A stretch of 64,000 nt of DNA, taken from NCBI GenBank assembly GCA_025617745.1, contig CM046869.1, forward strand, positions 19,608,994-19,672,993. Direction: 5' to 3'. The position numbers and the translations under genes were made by a program. The stretch comes from Heliocidaris erythrogramma. Taxonomy: Eukaryota > Echinodermata > Echinoidea > Camarodonta > Echinometridae. Below are positions 12,174 to 23,492 of this stretch, one piece after another. The notes beneath the pieces are model-generated. The model was not told the origin of the DNA and searched no databases. It worked only from the letters and a program-made list of their open reading frames with translations. How positions within the stretch are numbered: position 1 is the first letter of the stretch; each line of letters begins with the position of its first letter.

Positions 12174-15100
12174 GTAAGCTTTTCTTAATGCAATTTATCT
12201 TCATCCTATACAACACTTTTTTTAAAACTTACAGTAACAAATGATTTTTTTTCTTCTTAATGTTTCATTTAAGATTGATAATTAATCAGTAGATAATTGT
12301 CATGTTTCCAAATTGTAAGATTATTGTGCGCGTGTGTGTGTGTGTGTGTGGGTGGGGGGGGGGGGGGGTCAAAAGTGTAGAATATAAGAGAAGCCGCAGC
12401 CTGGCATGGGATCAGGAGTTGGTCTACCATATCTGATGGGACCCAGGTTCGAATCTCAGACACGTCTTTCGGATTGTGACAATAAAAGGTCTGTCCCAGA
12501 CGTATTGCTTTACTTCCGAGGACAAGACTATATTGTTCCTCTATTGTTCCTCCGTCCTCGGACAGTCGACGGAATAAGGCACAAATTCATTGTTCGACGT
12601 TCGAGGACTATTGTCCGGCTTCCGAGGACCATTGTTCTCCTGATTTTTTTTTTGTTCTCTGTCCGAACATGTCCTCGGACATACGGCTAAACACGCCCAC
12701 ACGCACACACATGAAAATTAAGAGAGGACGTTGTTGAGAGGGACTTTGCAATCATGTAGCCCATGGTATAATGTCTAGTGTACATGTAACGTAAAGTAAT
12801 GCGATGAAACATTTTCTTGAAGTTGAGATGAAATTACATCTTGTAAAGAACGTGTTTCACATAGGTTTTGATGGTGAAATAAACGTTGAAAGGATTGCAG
12901 CGTTATTTCTTATTGCTGCATAATGTGGTTTCTGGTCAATCATATTCTTAATCGAATAATATCATCATATATCATCTTACATCATTAACAACATCCACAC
13001 TTGCAACATAAAAAATATAGTAAGATAGGCACCTAATACTTCTGTTTCCGCTTTTTAATATTTCAGATGTTAATGCCAATGCGTGGACCACACGTAAGTA
13101 CGACTTAAAATTCAAACGAGCAAAATGAGAAGGAGGATACTGAACAAAGTCGAAATTCTTAATTTGTCCTTAAAGAGGAGGGGAGAAAGAGAAAAGAGAA
13201 TGAGTGAGAGAGAGAGAGAGAGAAAGAGAGGGGGGGGGAGGAAGATAGAAAGGAGGAGTGGGGAGAAGCAGTTGTGTAGCGTCGTTCAACCGTTGAAGAT
13301 ATTCTATCGCCGGCGCCTATGCTGCAATTAATATGCAAAATCTATTTTTTTGTTAAATGCCACGTCGATTAAATACTCCAGACATGGCCCAGAAGTAATA
13401 TATATATATACATGTATTTTACTAAAGGGTACATTAGGTCGACACCTAACAATGCGGTTTATTCCGTCATAATAGCGACCCCTACATTAGGTAGACAGTT
13501 GGTGTCATTAGGTCGACAGTTGTCTATAGAAATGAGACAAAAACTGTCCTCCTAATGTACCCAATAGGGGTATACATATATATATATATATATATATCTG
13601 TTTCATTGCCGTTCACCAATAAGGGAATCTACTTAATCTACTTGAAGACAACTCTTTTCATATACATACTGAAATTGAAATTAACATCTATTTCCTTCTC
13701 ATCGGTACCATGTGAAAACGAAGAATACATGTGTAACAATGCGGTGAACATAGAGTACAGTACAGTAAATCATTCAGAAAATAGAAGGAGGCGAAAACCC
13801 AGAAAGCAAAGCTTGTGTTGGGAACGCCCATAATAATTAAACACAAGTTACTGAAAGAATATAAATACATGAATGTGAAAAACATCATAATACGATTTTT
13901 CCCATCTGCATAAGGAATTGATAATATGAAAGAAAATAAAGTAAATGGAAAAAACTGAAAAGAAAGTTAGGCATTGGAAGGTATGTTTCTTTAAATAAAG
14001 TTAATTCGATTGCATATATTATTTCGAGCCTTTTGGGCTATGTGTCTATACGATGACATAATATTTTGAGAAATGAAAATAAGAGTATGCACATTCATAT
14101 ACATATATTTCACTGGGTTGTTTTTACTTTTTAGAGACTATTAAGGTGGAATGAAACAAATTTGAATTTAACTTTAATAACAGAATTTTGACAATAATCA
14201 TGCACATATATATCTTTCCTCTATGTAGGCTTATATTTAATGTAAATATTGATTTTACATTAATTTGATATTAAAAGAAATTAGTTTTAAAAATCTTTTG
14301 AACCATGACTTTTTAATAAAAGTATTTTGTTTCTTTTATGTGAAATGTTTTATGTTTCAGCGTATGCGTTGGTAACTACCGATGAGACAACGTACTCCCC
14401 TAGTAAGTTTTGTATCTTCATTTAAAAAAAAATTTCTATACATTATTTTTCTTCAACGGATATGTTCATGTACGTATAAGTCTGCAAAATGTTATACATA
14501 TAACATCGTGCAAAGTAGCGTAGAGTGGGTCCAGACTAATTTGAGAGGCAGTATTATCTTATTTCTTATTTTCCTTTTCACGTTCTCCATTCCCCCCCCC
14601 CCCCTTCTCTCTCTCTCTCCTCGCTGTCTTTTTATTCTCCATCGTGCCCACGTGCACCCTTCCCTCCAATTACACCAATCCCGAAAACCCATAGCAGTGG
14701 GTTCGGTTAGGAAAGAAAGAGGTCCAAAGTTCCAAAGAAAGAAAGTGAACGGGATAGAATGGTTCTGAGAGAGGCAGAGGGTAAGACAACAGAAGAGAGT
14801 GAGTTTACGTTGGAGATTTTTCATCTACAAACGAGTTTTAAAATAGGAATGGTTCAATTTCCTGATTTCCGTTCTATTTACTCTATTTGTTATCTTACAA
14901 TCTGATACATCATAAGCTGACATGCATATAGATAATAACGGTTCATTCACACATTTCATTCCTTATATATTTTCCCCCAATTTCTAGCGTCACAATCACC
15001 AATTGACACTCCAGGTAAGATAATTAATCTTGTTCATGAACAATGTATGAATATTTTCCTGAACTAGAAATTCCAAATATGTGTTTAGTAAGTCGTGTTA

Positions 15101-17110
15101 ATAAAATCAATTCTTATAATAAACCTTCCCAATGCACCTACAAAGTTTCAGTATCATATCTAGGCAAGAAAATAATAAAATTGTAATAATTTGCCACTTA
15201 TGGTGTATAGAAAGAGAACCTTTAATGCTTTAAGAAACTGCATACCATTGATTTAAAACTTAAACTGAGTTGCGATATGTAAAAGCGTGAGACAAATTCA
15301 CATCTATTACATAGGTGGACGGAATGGGGCTGTAGCCCCCCCCCCTATCTCCCTGCCCCCATCTACCCCCGCCCCAGGCAAATTTGTAAATTTCCTTTAT
15401 TCGGGCAGCCATCACTTCATATTCAGGTAGCGAGGTTGTCTATTTATAATATTTATATCACCTTGTACATTTTGATAATATTTCCACCACGATTGGAAAA
15501 AGTCAAATTTTGCTTGCTCGCTTTGCTCGCTCACAAAATACAGAGGAAAGTTCCTTTCGGGAACCCCGGGCAAAATAGTGCCATAACGCCTTTGCGAACA
15601 TAATTAAACCGGTTACGCCTAACTTTCATTCATACTCTGTTGGCCATCGTCGTCATCCACAGGAGCGACAGTGTCTTGTGAGGCAACGACCATGACGGTT
15701 CTCCTCGACAGGGCCCTGCTCGAAAACAACGGTGTCGCCACCGACGTCCACTATGAAGATCAAAGTTGTATCGGGTACAACTACGATGGCCTTCGTATCG
15801 CCGTCACGACCCGCTACGACGACTGCGACACCCAGACCGAGGTAAGAAATATTATGATCGCCGTTAACAGAAATATAATTTCCCTACTATGACAAGATTA
15901 AATAAATGACATGTAACACGTTTTTTGCGGTGAGGGGCGGGGGCTGGTGGATTAGTGAGAAAGAGATTTGAATGGCAATAACAGTATAGTTTGTATTTAA
16001 TAATACCGACATGATAATTATCTGATGCTGCGCCCATTGTGTGAAGAAATGATTGTATAAGCTGTTTATTAAAAGACCGTTTGAACAATCAAGCTTTTAT
16101 AATAATTGATCATTGCCTAGTGGCCGCCTACTCATTTTGTCATTTTCTCGTAACTACTAAGCAAACTGCTGACGTCATCAAGTTCTCTAACGTCGTGACG
16201 TACTTCAAACCGACGAGTGAAAACGGATCGGTGATCACGCGTGATTTCCGCCTCAAGATCCCGGTCACCTGTGAGCTCAACCGCCGCAGCGTCCTGGGCA
16301 ACAACTTCAAGCCAAAGCTAGGCATCGTGAAATTCAGTGAGACTGGCTACGGTAACTTCTCGCTCAACCTCGGCCGCTACGACGACAGCACTTTCATCGA
16401 TCCACCACCCGACCTGGACGCGCTGGTGTACCTTGGCGAGACGCTGTACTTCGCTGCGAGCCTGAACGCAGTTACCGAGCTGACGTTGTTCATAGACCGC
16501 TGCTGGGCCACCCCGGATATCTATCCGATGAATCCGCTCCAGTTCACATTCATAAAAGACGGGTACAAGGCGTCATTTTAATTGCGTCATTACTTTGCGC
16601 TAATCAAACTTGTAACGCCCGGTTCACACGAGGCGTCGTTTCAATTTCGTCATTAGCTGCGCTAATCAAGCCTGTGAATCCAATTAACCTATACGCCAGT
16701 TATTAAAATATTGATAAATTTATGAAGCGCAGAAAATATGGATACTGCGCTGCAAGAGCTTCTGATATACGAAAAGATGTGCTTTTGGTTTTGATTTGAA
16801 AGTATGAACAGTAGCTGATTTTCTGTTTTTTTTAATTATTGTTTGCACTGTTCATTTTGCAATCACTTTAAACGATATCCGATTTAAAGACCTACAAAAA
16901 ATACTGACGCGGTCCTTACGTTAGCTATATAAATAACGCATCGCCTGAGCCGGGCCTCATTAAAGGGAATTAGCTCATATGTCGGTAATTCAGAGCAATA
17001 TTTGCAATTTCAGTTTTATTTATTATATTTTTCCATTTTTTAATATTTACTTTTAAAAATGTATTTATCATTATTATTATCATTACATGTATTATCATTA
17101 TCATTATCAT

Positions 17111-17146
<36 letters not shown>

Positions 17147-20100
17147 AAGAAGTAGTAGTGCTAGTAATAGTATTTTTATTTACATTTGTTAAATTTCTGA
17201 CCATGGTATAGATGTACTAGGGTAGCTAAACTTTACAATATAGTCATAATTCTTCACCTTCACCACGGTGTTCTGAATTCATCAACTTTTGTCTCTTTTA
17301 CTTTGATCTTCTTCTTGTCATTATATTGATTTCCTTCTTGTTTTCAATTTTCCTCTTCTTTTCTATTTTCATTTTCCCAGGGTAGCCTCATCATCGCCAA
17401 TACATTCCTTCGTGAGTTCCCTGCAGGCCTGCAATCATAATAGGGCCTATTGCAGGCCCCTGGGAGCCGGGGGTGCTGGGGGTGCTGTAGGAGGTGCTAA
17501 AAAAGTAGCTAAAAGTAGTGAAAAAGAGAGCTTCTCAGAGATTTTCGGACTTAAAAAGAGACCCTAAAATGCTGAGGACCTTTTTTTTTTGTTGCTCGCA
17601 GCACCCCCAATTACAAACGTTCCCAAAATCATGGCTTCAGTTCGGCTACCAAAATAAGGCGCTCAAATATTCAAGGAATATCTTCCTACCTGAGCCCTGG
17701 GCCCCGTTTCATAAACTTGTTATCAATAACAAGTTACAATAATTGTTATAGGCTACTGAAATCCTTGAATCTGATTGGCGGAGAGCGAATTTGTCATAGA
17801 AATGAGGCAGTTATTGCGACTTGTTATTGAAAACCAAGTTTATGAAACGGGGCCCATGTATACCCATTTACTTCACCGTCCTGGGTATATAGAGAGTGAC
17901 AGATTGTAGACTGATGTCTTGTATTTTAATATTATTTTCAAAATGTAATTTCGATTTATCGTTTTCATGCAGATGTGGCCTAGACACTACCGTCAACTTT
18001 TTTGACATACGTCGGTTAATGAAGGGATTTTCCATCGATGCCTTCGCCTTCATTGGCGAATACCCAGAGGTATGAAAAAAATTACTTATTAAATTTGGAC
18101 ATTCTGTAAAGATTAATAACTGCTTCATTGGTGTATCGAGAAATTCAGAAACGGGAGCGTGGGAGCGAAATCTTTGTCCTGGGCCGTAAGAGGGGAAGGG
18201 GTGCACTTGGGCGGCAACGCCTGCAAGTGTAAAGAGTAAGAGCAAATAAAGCAAGTAAAGAGCAAGTGTAAAGTGTACACTGCAAGTGTAAAGTGTAAGG
18301 TTTTCTGACCCTCCAAACGAGGAGGGGCGACAAAGTCCATAGACGTGCAGAAAATGCATGCAGCGGCGTCTCCACCCCAAGGTGGATACGCCACTGCATT
18401 TTCATACCCAAAGCCAACAAGAAATCACTAAACACAAGACCTCGACAACCATGCAAATTAAAAAATTATAAAGAATTTGTTATTTCCATAATGCACATTG
18501 GCGGCACCAGGAATATAAAATGTTGGCAATCTGGAGGCAAAGGACGATGTTGGGGACACAAATGGGAAAAAAAAGTAAGATCAGCCAGGCAATACGCGCC
18601 CAATAGGGGAAGGGGCGAAAATCATAGACCTTTTGTAAAGGAGCTGACTAAGGGAGGGGGCAGTGGCCATGGATCTAGACTCTGACCGGGGGAGCCTCCC
18701 TGATTCCACTACTGCCCATTATAATCACAAATGACATATCAACAATAATTATTGCAAGGTGTGCAGTAGCTATAGTCACTATACACTCAACCAAAAAAGT
18801 AAGTTCCCCCTAGCATTTCTGGATATATCTCAAAAAGTATTTTACCGATTTTCATAATTCAAACGGGAATGGATAGGGAATTTTATTACTCATAACATGA
18901 TGCCATCATTCAGAAATCAGAAATCATTATTGGTGTGAAAAAATGCATTTTATGTCAAAATGCATGGAAAAAAAAGTTGCACTTTAGTGATTTGCATTGA
19001 CTTTTACACAAATAATCAAACAATCACTCATGATTCTGAACTTTTAAGCATGGTTTATTGCATATTTCTCTATCTCTTTCTTTTCATGAGCATACAGTTT
19101 AATAGGGAAGCATATTGTACCTGAAGAAATTCCTGAGAATTACATAACAATTTAAAAAGGTCATTTGCTAACTTGCATAGGAAATGTACACAATATGCTT
19201 CATATAACCTTAAGTGCAACTTTTTTTCCCATGCATTTTTTCACACCAATAATGATATCTGCTGGCAATGATATGCAATTCATGTTATGAGTAATAAAAT
19301 TTCCTATCCATTCCAGTTTGAATTATGAAAATCGGTAAAATACTTTTTGAGATATATCCAAAAATGCTAGGGGGAAACTTACTTTTTTGGTTGAGTGTAT
19401 ATACGCATTTGAGAGAAAAGGCGTCCATAAGTCTGAACGCATCGCGAAAAATATTGTTTTCGTGCAAATTTATGTTCCCAACGATTTTAAGATTGTTAGT
19501 CAAATCTGTGACCTTTGATCAACCTTGATTTGATGATACAGGTCTACCTTCACTGCGATATACTCGTTTGTGACACCGACTCATCGTCCCGCTGCGCACA
19601 GGGTTGTGTAACCAGGGCTAAACGTAGCGCGTCCGGCCAGCCTCGGGGCTCCAGCTCCAAACCTCACACCATCTCCAACGGACCCATGTCCAATCAAGCA
19701 CCCGCTGGACCCAGCTCAAGTGGTGAGTTGCAGGATATTCAGTATGATTATTAGAAGTGAATATATTATTCTCTAACAATGATGTCACAGTTATAAAGTG
19801 TAAGTATAATACAATTTTTTTTTGCTCGCTCGCAAAATAAAATATTTAGAAACGTCAAAATGATATTTTTGCAAGAAACGCCACCCCTTCCCTCTCACCC
19901 GCAAACATACGAGGGGAGGAAGATTTAATATACGTGTTGGTTAGTGGTGGATTCTCTGATCTGTCTGTACAGTGACTCAGGATTCGATCTGGAGGGTGGG
20001 GGGGGGGGGGGGGGGGCGTCTTTCGGAACGCAAAAGTAATTCTGGCTGATACACGTTTTGAAGAAAATTAAACACCTCATCGGACATAGAGGCATAAAAT

Positions 20101-20378
20101 GTATAAAGGAAGTTATTGGCGGTGGCCGCATTATTCATATTTTTGCGGTTCTTTTTTATTTCAAATTAATGAAAATACAAGAGTTTTATTCATTGATGTT
20201 GGCTTTGCTCTCGATAGATACATCATGGTTGGCGAACCCTGTTAACATGATGCTGGTGGCAGCCGCTGGTTTCTTCATCACCATGGTTGCTATGGTAACG
20301 GTGAGAAAGTTGAGATCACGTCGTAAACCTTCCAAAGGATACAGTCGTCTGCAAACTGAGGGTGACATCGAAGCATAA
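12107..20378 (+). CDS. ZP-domain type I membrane protein, nine exons, 393 residues
   Basis: Joined exons: 12107-12173, 13067-13093, 14361-14402, 14988-15014, 15663-15841, 16162-16562, 17973-18069, 19542-19722, 20218-20378 (1182 nt). All introns are GT-AG and every junction keeps frame. The product has a signal peptide (1 to about 21), a Thr/Ser/Pro-rich linker made by three tiny exons (23-54), and a ZP domain (about C60 to C302). The ZP-N half has four cysteines (C60, C90, C109, C151). The ZP-C half has six (C228, C249, C285, C290, C298, C302), including the usual KDGC junction. A furin-type RAKR site follows at 305-308, then a transmembrane helix (about 349-369) and a basic cytoplasmic tail with YSRL (382-385). 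One N-glycosylation sequon (NFS) is at 179. ZP proteins polymerise into extracellular matrices after furin release. Which echinoderm ZP paralogue this is cannot be told from sequence alone. Confidence 0.88.
12328..12369. repeat. (TG)n and G-run in ZP intron 1
   Basis: A TG microsatellite followed by a run of G. Confidence 0.85.
12489..12697 (-). repeat. TCCGAGGACA dispersed repeat, copy 1
   Basis: About 200 bp in ZP intron 1, inverted relative to two copies at 58939-59116 and 59141-59325. Shared blocks include GCTTTACTTCCGAGGACA, GACAGTCGACGGAATAAGGC and GTTCGACGTTCGAGGAC. Like the other copies it abuts CA/TG microsatellite DNA. Confidence 0.8.
13067..13093 (+). CDS. ZP gene exon 2: 27-nt microexon
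   Basis: Preceded by a pyrimidine-rich TTTAATATTTCAG and followed by GTAAGT. It adds DVNANAWTT. Length is divisible by three with phase 1 on both sides, so it could be skipped without breaking frame. Confidence 0.65.
13199..13252. repeat. (GA)n microsatellite in ZP intron 2
   Basis: Purine-only GA/GGGA tract. Confidence 0.85.
13427..13562. mobile_element. Small MITE in ZP intron 2, GGGTACATTAGG ends
   Basis: The left end GGGTACATTAGG is inverted at the right end as CCTAATGTACCC. The interior repeats ACATTAGGT and ATTAGGTCGACA in both orientations. Length is about 136 bp, flanked by (TA)n tracts at about 13399-13410 and 13571-13597. Confidence 0.65.
14361..14402 (+). CDS. ZP gene exon 3: 42-nt microexon
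   Basis: Acceptor TTTATGTTTCAG, donor GTAAGT. Encodes PYALVTTDETTYSP, Thr-rich linker. Phase 1 on both sides, skippable. Confidence 0.7.
14988..15014 (+). CDS. ZP gene exon 4: 27-nt microexon
   Basis: Acceptor CCCCCAATTTCTAG, donor GTAAGA. Encodes TSQSPIDTP, continuing the linker. Phase 1 on both sides, skippable. Confidence 0.68.
15663..15841 (+). CDS. ZP gene exon 5: first part of ZP-N
   Basis: Acceptor CATCCACAG, donor GTAAGA. Encodes residues 55-114, with VSCEATTMTVLLDR, EDQSCIGYNYDGLRIAVTT and RYDDCDTQTE. It holds the first three ZP-N cysteines. GC-rich third positions set it apart from the flanking introns. Confidence 0.88.
16162..16562 (+). CDS. ZP gene exon 6: end of ZP-N and start of ZP-C
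   Basis: Acceptor AACTACTAAG, donor GG|GTACAA. Encodes residues 115-248: KFSNVVTYF, TRDFRLKIPVTCEL (C151), the hydrophobic LGETLYFAASL and FIDRCWATPD (C228). The frame stays open 19 nt past the donor to a TAA at 16579. Using the donor joins KDG to the next exon's CGLDTT, restoring the DGC found in ZP domains, so the stop is taken as intronic. Confidence 0.88.
17111..17150. repeat. (TAG)n microsatellite in ZP intron 6
   Basis: Uninterrupted TAG trinucleotide run, preceded by ATTATC-type repeats from 17070. Confidence 0.9.
17476..17609. mobile_element. GGGGGTGCTG inverted-end repeat, single-unit copy, ZP intron 6
   Basis: CTGGGGGTGCTG at the left and GCAGCACCCCCA at the right, with one GAGATTTTCGGACTT...CTGAGGACC unit inside. 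Same family as 10461-10818. Confidence 0.75.
17699..17855. mobile_element. 157-bp MITE with GGGCCCCGTTTCATAAACTT ends, ZP intron 6
   Basis: The first about 20 bp (GGGCCCCGTTTCATAAACTT) recur inverted at the right end. Next to them are TTGTTATCAATAAC and its inverted partner GTTATTGAAAACCAA. The whole folds back on itself. No coding capacity. Confidence 0.85.
17973..18069 (+). CDS. ZP gene exon 7
   Basis: Acceptor GTTTTCATGCAG, donor GTATGA. Encodes CGLDTTVNFFDIRRLMKGFS and IDAFAFIGEYPE, residues 249-280, the C-terminal half of ZP-C. Confidence 0.85.
18784..19397. mobile_element. Tc1/mariner-like foldback MITE, 614 bp, ZP intron 7
   Basis: CACTCAACCAAAAAAGTAAG at the left is inverted at the right (CTTACTTTTTTGGTTGAGTG), flanked by TA on both sides (18782-18783, 19398-19399). 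Inverted arms run about 200 bp with few mismatches and no transposase lies between them. Long arms and TA duplication fit a non-autonomous Tc1/mariner element. Confidence 0.85.
19542..19722 (+). CDS. ZP gene exon 8: end of ZP domain and furin site
   Basis: Acceptor TTTGATGATACAG, donor GTGAGT. Encodes VYLHCDILVCDTD, SRCAQGC, then TRAKRSAS (furin-type cut after R308) and a Ser/Gly/Pro-rich stalk up to residue 340. Confidence 0.88.
20218..20378 (+). CDS. ZP gene exon 9: transmembrane helix and tail
   Basis: Acceptor GCTCTCGATAG. Encodes a hydrophobic segment around MMLVAAAGFFITMVAMVTV, then RKLRSRRKPSKGYSRLQ and an acidic end, with TAA at 20376-20378. An AATAAA overlaps the stop and another lies at 20882; the latter is the more plausible poly(A) signal. 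Confidence 0.85.
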
Positions 20379-23336
20379 TAAAGAAGACGGCCCGAGTGAG
20401 AAGGGAAGGAGAAGGAGGAGAAGAAGAAGATGATAAAGTCGATGATGACAAACGCATTCCTGGTTTTTGATAAAACATTCTGTTCATGGCTTAACTCATT
20501 ATTATACTTATAAGTAGGAAAATCAGTATCGACAATAATGCGCATAACACCCTTATGATGTCCAGCTAAATAGGTAATATAAAAATTTATTTCATTTGAA
20601 ATCTAACTATCTCAGTAAAGGAATGACCTATTTACTAGTAAATTTCCGGAATATTATGTTCGAAAAAAACCAACAATCCGAATCCCTGTATATGAATTCA
20701 ATTCATTTTCCCGAAAACTATAATAAAAATAGTCGGTAATAATAATTTAATATGATACTAACCCTAAAAAGCTTATTTTTAATGGGATTATAATTATGGT
20801 ATCATACATGTTTTGTTCCAAATTTCAGTCGTTCAAAATTTATGGGGCTTATTATCATGACACGTTTGCAGTTTATCTTGTAATAAAGTATTTTCTTTTT
20901 TTAAACTGACATGTGCAAAATAGAGAGAGGGTACCCCCCCCCCCCCTCATCTATTGGTCGTCATAATTAAATTAAAGAAGACAGTATGCTTGGTTCCGTA
21001 ATTTACAAGAAATTCAATAAGTTTTATGTCAAGTTATTGTACAACTTTAAAATTTAAGATGTTTTTCAAGAAAAAGGTACTTGATGGTAAATCATTGTAT
21101 TACTTTGGCATGTTTGAAACGTATAGCATCTGTCATTTTTGATAAATATATTTCAGCTTACTTCATGAACATAGTTACGACCCGATGTGTGTGATTTCCT
21201 TTTTTTTAATGCACATGTGCCCCCTCTTCCTTCCTTCATTCCCGCGCACGTCCCCCTCCCCTATCTCTATACCCCTCTCTCCCATGCTGCATCTCTCCCT
21301 CTCTTTCTCTTTTGCTTTCTCTTTTCTAACCCTCGACCCTTTCTATATGATTTCAAAACTACTTTTTTATGCTCTGATTTACTACTTTTTTTTGTTGCAT
21401 TATATATAGGGAGTATATATCTGAACGTCATGTTACTGCTTCAATGCATAAATTCGCTGCTTATAAAGATGTTGAATAAATTTACGAATTCCCATAAGGC
21501 ACTTCTCGGCTTGGCCGTTTCTAGTCTTACAGGCTTCGAAGTTCCCATGGTCATAATGGTATCGTACCATGCTTCTTAGAGCTTTCCGTTGCGTAAGATA
21601 CCCTAATAAACCTTAATAAAATAGACATTTTTTGCTATATATAAGTCATTCTGATTATCCTTCTTCATTATTACTACTTTCATCTCTGCTTTTGTTTCTG
21701 TTATGCGCAGTGGAGTATATTTGTATGTTTTGATTTCGCAATATAAATTTACATTTATTCATATTATTATTGCAATAGCTATATTGCATCACTCATGTAT
21801 AAACGTGTTTTAAAAATGAAACCAAAGCTTCTTTTAAAGAATAAAATCATGAACGATATAAAATTTGTCTCTTTTCCTTGTTCTGTTCTGTTTTGTTTTT
21901 TATGTTTTAAGTGAAATCTTTAATCCAATTAAAACTGAAAATATATTTTTTCAAACCACAGATCAAAATAGATTTAATGCTTTACCTAATTATGGTTTAA
22001 GGTATGCCAACGTTTTCGGGTTATCAGTGTATTAGCCTTTATTTCATTTGTTTTATATATACAGCTAGAATTATAATATCCCTCTGAATTTGAATTAATG
22101 CAAAATATTTTTTAAAATTACTTTTGAACCCTCAATAATTATTCTTACTCTGAGTTTTAAACTTGATTTAAAGATGATATACAGAAAATCATAAAAACCT
22201 ATTATTGAAAGGTTAACGCAAATCGGACATTAAATATTTTTGAAAATTATATCAACAAATTTCTGGCAACAAGGTGATGAATTGCTGAGTCAATCGCCCT
22301 AAGAGTTGTTTATTTAAAAAAAAAACACATGATAAGTTGGTCAAGAAGTATTACATAATCCTCCTAATTATGATTATGATGGTAACAATGATAATGGTGA
22401 TGATGATGATAATTATATTAATAAAAAAATAAATAATAACATTCATTATCAACCATAACAACGAGTTATTTTTTAATTCTACATAGACTATCATTATTTG
22501 TTCGATCTCGTCATGATAATCCTTATCATATATGTAAATTATATGGACCTAAGTTTATAGACCTATAATGAGGATTAGCATTTACACGTTTTCAAAAACG
22601 CTGTTTCCTGTATATTTTCTGACATGTCAAGAATATTCTACATGTATAAAGGATGAAATAATTATATTGATGCAAACACAGCATAAAAATTATTTTGAGT
22701 TTCAACCTTTCTAAAAGTAGGTCATGTTTATTCCCTTTCGCAAATGGTACATTCTAAACGTGAATACTAATAAGATGCAATGAATAATCAAAAGGGTGAA
22801 TCTATCATTAAACCAAGAGAGGATTTCGGGGTGAATTATTTCAAAGATGAATACAGAGTAGTATACAACAAGCTCTCTGCATTTTTCAAGTTGTACATTA
22901 TTTTCAATAGTGCATGTATGAAATACTTGATTATTATTCTTAACTATCATTCTCATGATTAACAATTAATTTAAATAAGAAATATACTGATAGGACCCTT
23001 AAACACCTCCTTTTAAATGGTATGCTCCAAGACGAAACAAGTCAGGGGCGTTAACCTTTGGCAGTTGCCTGGGTGACTTTACGCACACGCACGGCAGGTA
23101 GAAAAATGCATTTGAAGCAACGTTATACAGCAGCGCGCACAGCCACTAGCTTACGCGCTATGGGGAAACGCGTGAAAATTACGTCACACACCAAAACAAA
23201 TATAAAGGTAGGAATGTTTCTTCGACCTTCACAAGCTGATTTACCTTTGCATCTGAAGTTGCACGTGCGAAAAAATAGAGAAATTGTTGAGATTTTCAGC
23301 ACAAAAGCATAGTTGGTAATCAGAAGAACAAGCAAG
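20379..23336. other. Intergenic between the two genes
   Basis: AT-rich, no supported exon. It contains a C-run at about 20936 and GAT-rich microsatellite at 22370-22440. The last few hundred bases (23040-23336) are more GC-rich and probably hold the promoter and 5' UTR of the next gene. A chance open frame at 23058-23312 lies there. Confidence 0.5.
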
Positions 23337-23492
23337 ATGGGTTGTTTCCCTAAAAATAACCAGGTCGTGCCCGAGAGTGCAGAAAATGACCAGCCACCGA
23401 GAGCTATCAGATCCAAAGCAAAGAAAAGAAAGTCGAGGAAGGGGAAGGGATTTTGGAAAATGTTCACCAAATTCTTTACCGGGCTTCTTTGC
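23337..23492 (+). CDS. STMND1-like exon 1: lipidation signal and basic cluster
   Basis: Start ATG at 23337; 52 codons ending TTT-ACC-GGG-CTT-CTT-TGC, donor GTAAGA, phase 0. MGC start and a Lys/Arg run (SKAKKRKSRKGKG), then the hydrophobic/basic FWKMFTKFFTGLLC. Confidence 0.7.

Noticed and set aside
23058..23312. 84-codon open frame just upstream of the STMND1-like gene
   Set aside because: Ends before the MGC start in a likely promoter/5' UTR; no recognisable domain or splice link to exon 1.
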